Source: Candidatus Krumholzibacteriota bacterium | Lineage (GTDB): Bacteria > Krumholzibacteriota > Krumholzibacteriia > Krumholzibacteriales > Krumholzibacteriaceae | Length of the DNA: 5,998 bases | Assembly (NCBI GenBank): GCA_030630165.1 | Contig: DAOVNN010000185.1 | Location: 1-5,998 of the forward strand | Direction of reading: 5' to 3' | In this document: positions 5,653-5,998 of the stretch, one piece after another | How the letters are laid out: each line of letters begins with the position of its first letter | Numbering within the stretch: the first letter of the stretch is position 1 | The notes under the pieces: generated by a model | Databases searched by the model: none | What the model was told of the DNA's origin: nothing | What the model saw: the letters and a program-made list of their open reading frames with translations, nothing else | Program-made: the position numbers and the translations under genes

Positions 5653-5998
5653 ATGATAGGCAGCACGGTATCCCACTACAAGATCGCAGAGAAACTGGGC
5701 GAGGGCGGCATGGGAGTCGTCTATAAAGCCCGGGATCTCGACCTGGACCGCTTTGTGGCAATCAAGTTTCTTTCTCCTCATCTGAGCGGGAACGAGGTGG
5801 CGAGAAAAAGGTTTATCCATGAGGCCAAGGCGGCGTCAGCGCTCAATCATCCCAACATAGCAGTGGTCCACGAGATCGGCGAGTCAGAGGACGGGCAGAT
5901 CTTCATCGTGATGGCGTGGTACGAAGCTGAATCGCTGCGTGAGAGGATCGACAGCGGCGGAATTCAGTCGGACGAGGCGCTCGACATCGCGGGGCAGA
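5653..5998 (+). CDS. Ser/Thr protein kinase, PknB-like (3' end beyond window)
   Basis: These 115 residues are the N-lobe of a eukaryotic-like bacterial Ser/Thr kinase that phosphorylates proteins using ATP. Visible are the glycine-rich loop GEGGMG (16-21) with VVYKA, the ATP-anchoring lysine in VAIK (Lys38), the helix-C glutamate (Glu57 in FIHEAKAASALNHPNI) and the hinge VMAWYEAESL (86-95). The catalytic HRD loop, DFG motif and any C-terminal domains lie beyond the window, so membrane anchoring and sensor domains cannot be judged. Many kinases with this N-terminus carry TPR, WD40 or similar C-terminal regions, which is family knowledge only. The start at 5653 gives MIGSTVSHYKI, matching the usual start of this group; an in-frame ATG at 5635 would add six residues. 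Neither has a Shine-Dalgarno sequence. The gene sits behind a terminator and appears to have its own promoter. Confidence 0.93.
   Translation, partial: MIGSTVSHYKIAEKLGEGGMGVVYKARDLDLDRFVAIKFLSPHLSGNEVARKRFIHEAKAASALNHPNIAVVHEIGESEDGQIFIVMAWYEAESLRERIDSGGIQSDEALDIAGQ

Overview
The window carries four protein genes in two divergent pairs. On the minus strand are a 5'-complete, 3'-truncated glutamine synthetase (1-960) and, upstream of it, a complete 918-residue secreted repeat protein (1114-3870). On the plus strand are a complete OFA-family major facilitator transporter (4262-5563) and the first 115 residues of a bacterial Ser/Thr protein kinase (from 5653). I found no tRNA, rRNA, insertion sequence or CRISPR array.

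The organism is a bacterium of moderately high GC with consensus-like sigma70 promoters and Shine-Dalgarno sites. Two features suggest a member of the FCB/candidate-phylum sphere (for example Zixibacteria, Krumholzibacteria, Eisenbacteria or KSB1-like lineages): the secreted propeller protein ends in an FN3-like plus FlgD-Ig/T9SS-type C-terminal module (NPFNP ... GVYF ... KKMLLLR), and the kinase begins with the MIG.TVSHYKI..KLGEGGMGVVYKA type of N-terminus. This placement is an inference; it could not be tested by alignment.

Region by region: 1-960 is glutamine synthetase, which has no usable ATG, GTG or TTG at its 5' end and appears to start at ATC. 961-1113 is its leader, with a good sigma70 promoter (TTGATA-17-TATATT), a GC-rich 5' stem-loop and a G-rich ribosome binding site. 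1114-3870 is the propeller protein, with signal peptide, 14 blade-like units, FN3-like domain and sorting-type tail, driven by an extended -10 promoter at 3947-3976. 3871-4261 is an AT-rich 391-bp divergent intergenic region with candidate promoters for both sides and two inverted repeats. 4262-5563 is the transporter, closed by a strong intrinsic terminator at 5587-5615. Directly behind the terminator lies a compact promoter whose predicted start point nearly coincides with the kinase ATG at 5653.

The genes do not form an obvious pathway. They look like four independently controlled housekeeping or accessory genes: nitrogen assimilation, an exported repeat protein, a monocarboxylate/dicarboxylate-type transporter and a signalling kinase. 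I see no convincing new multi-gene system. The most notable points are the missing canonical start of glutamine synthetase, the 14-unit probable double propeller, and the possibly leaderless kinase transcript.
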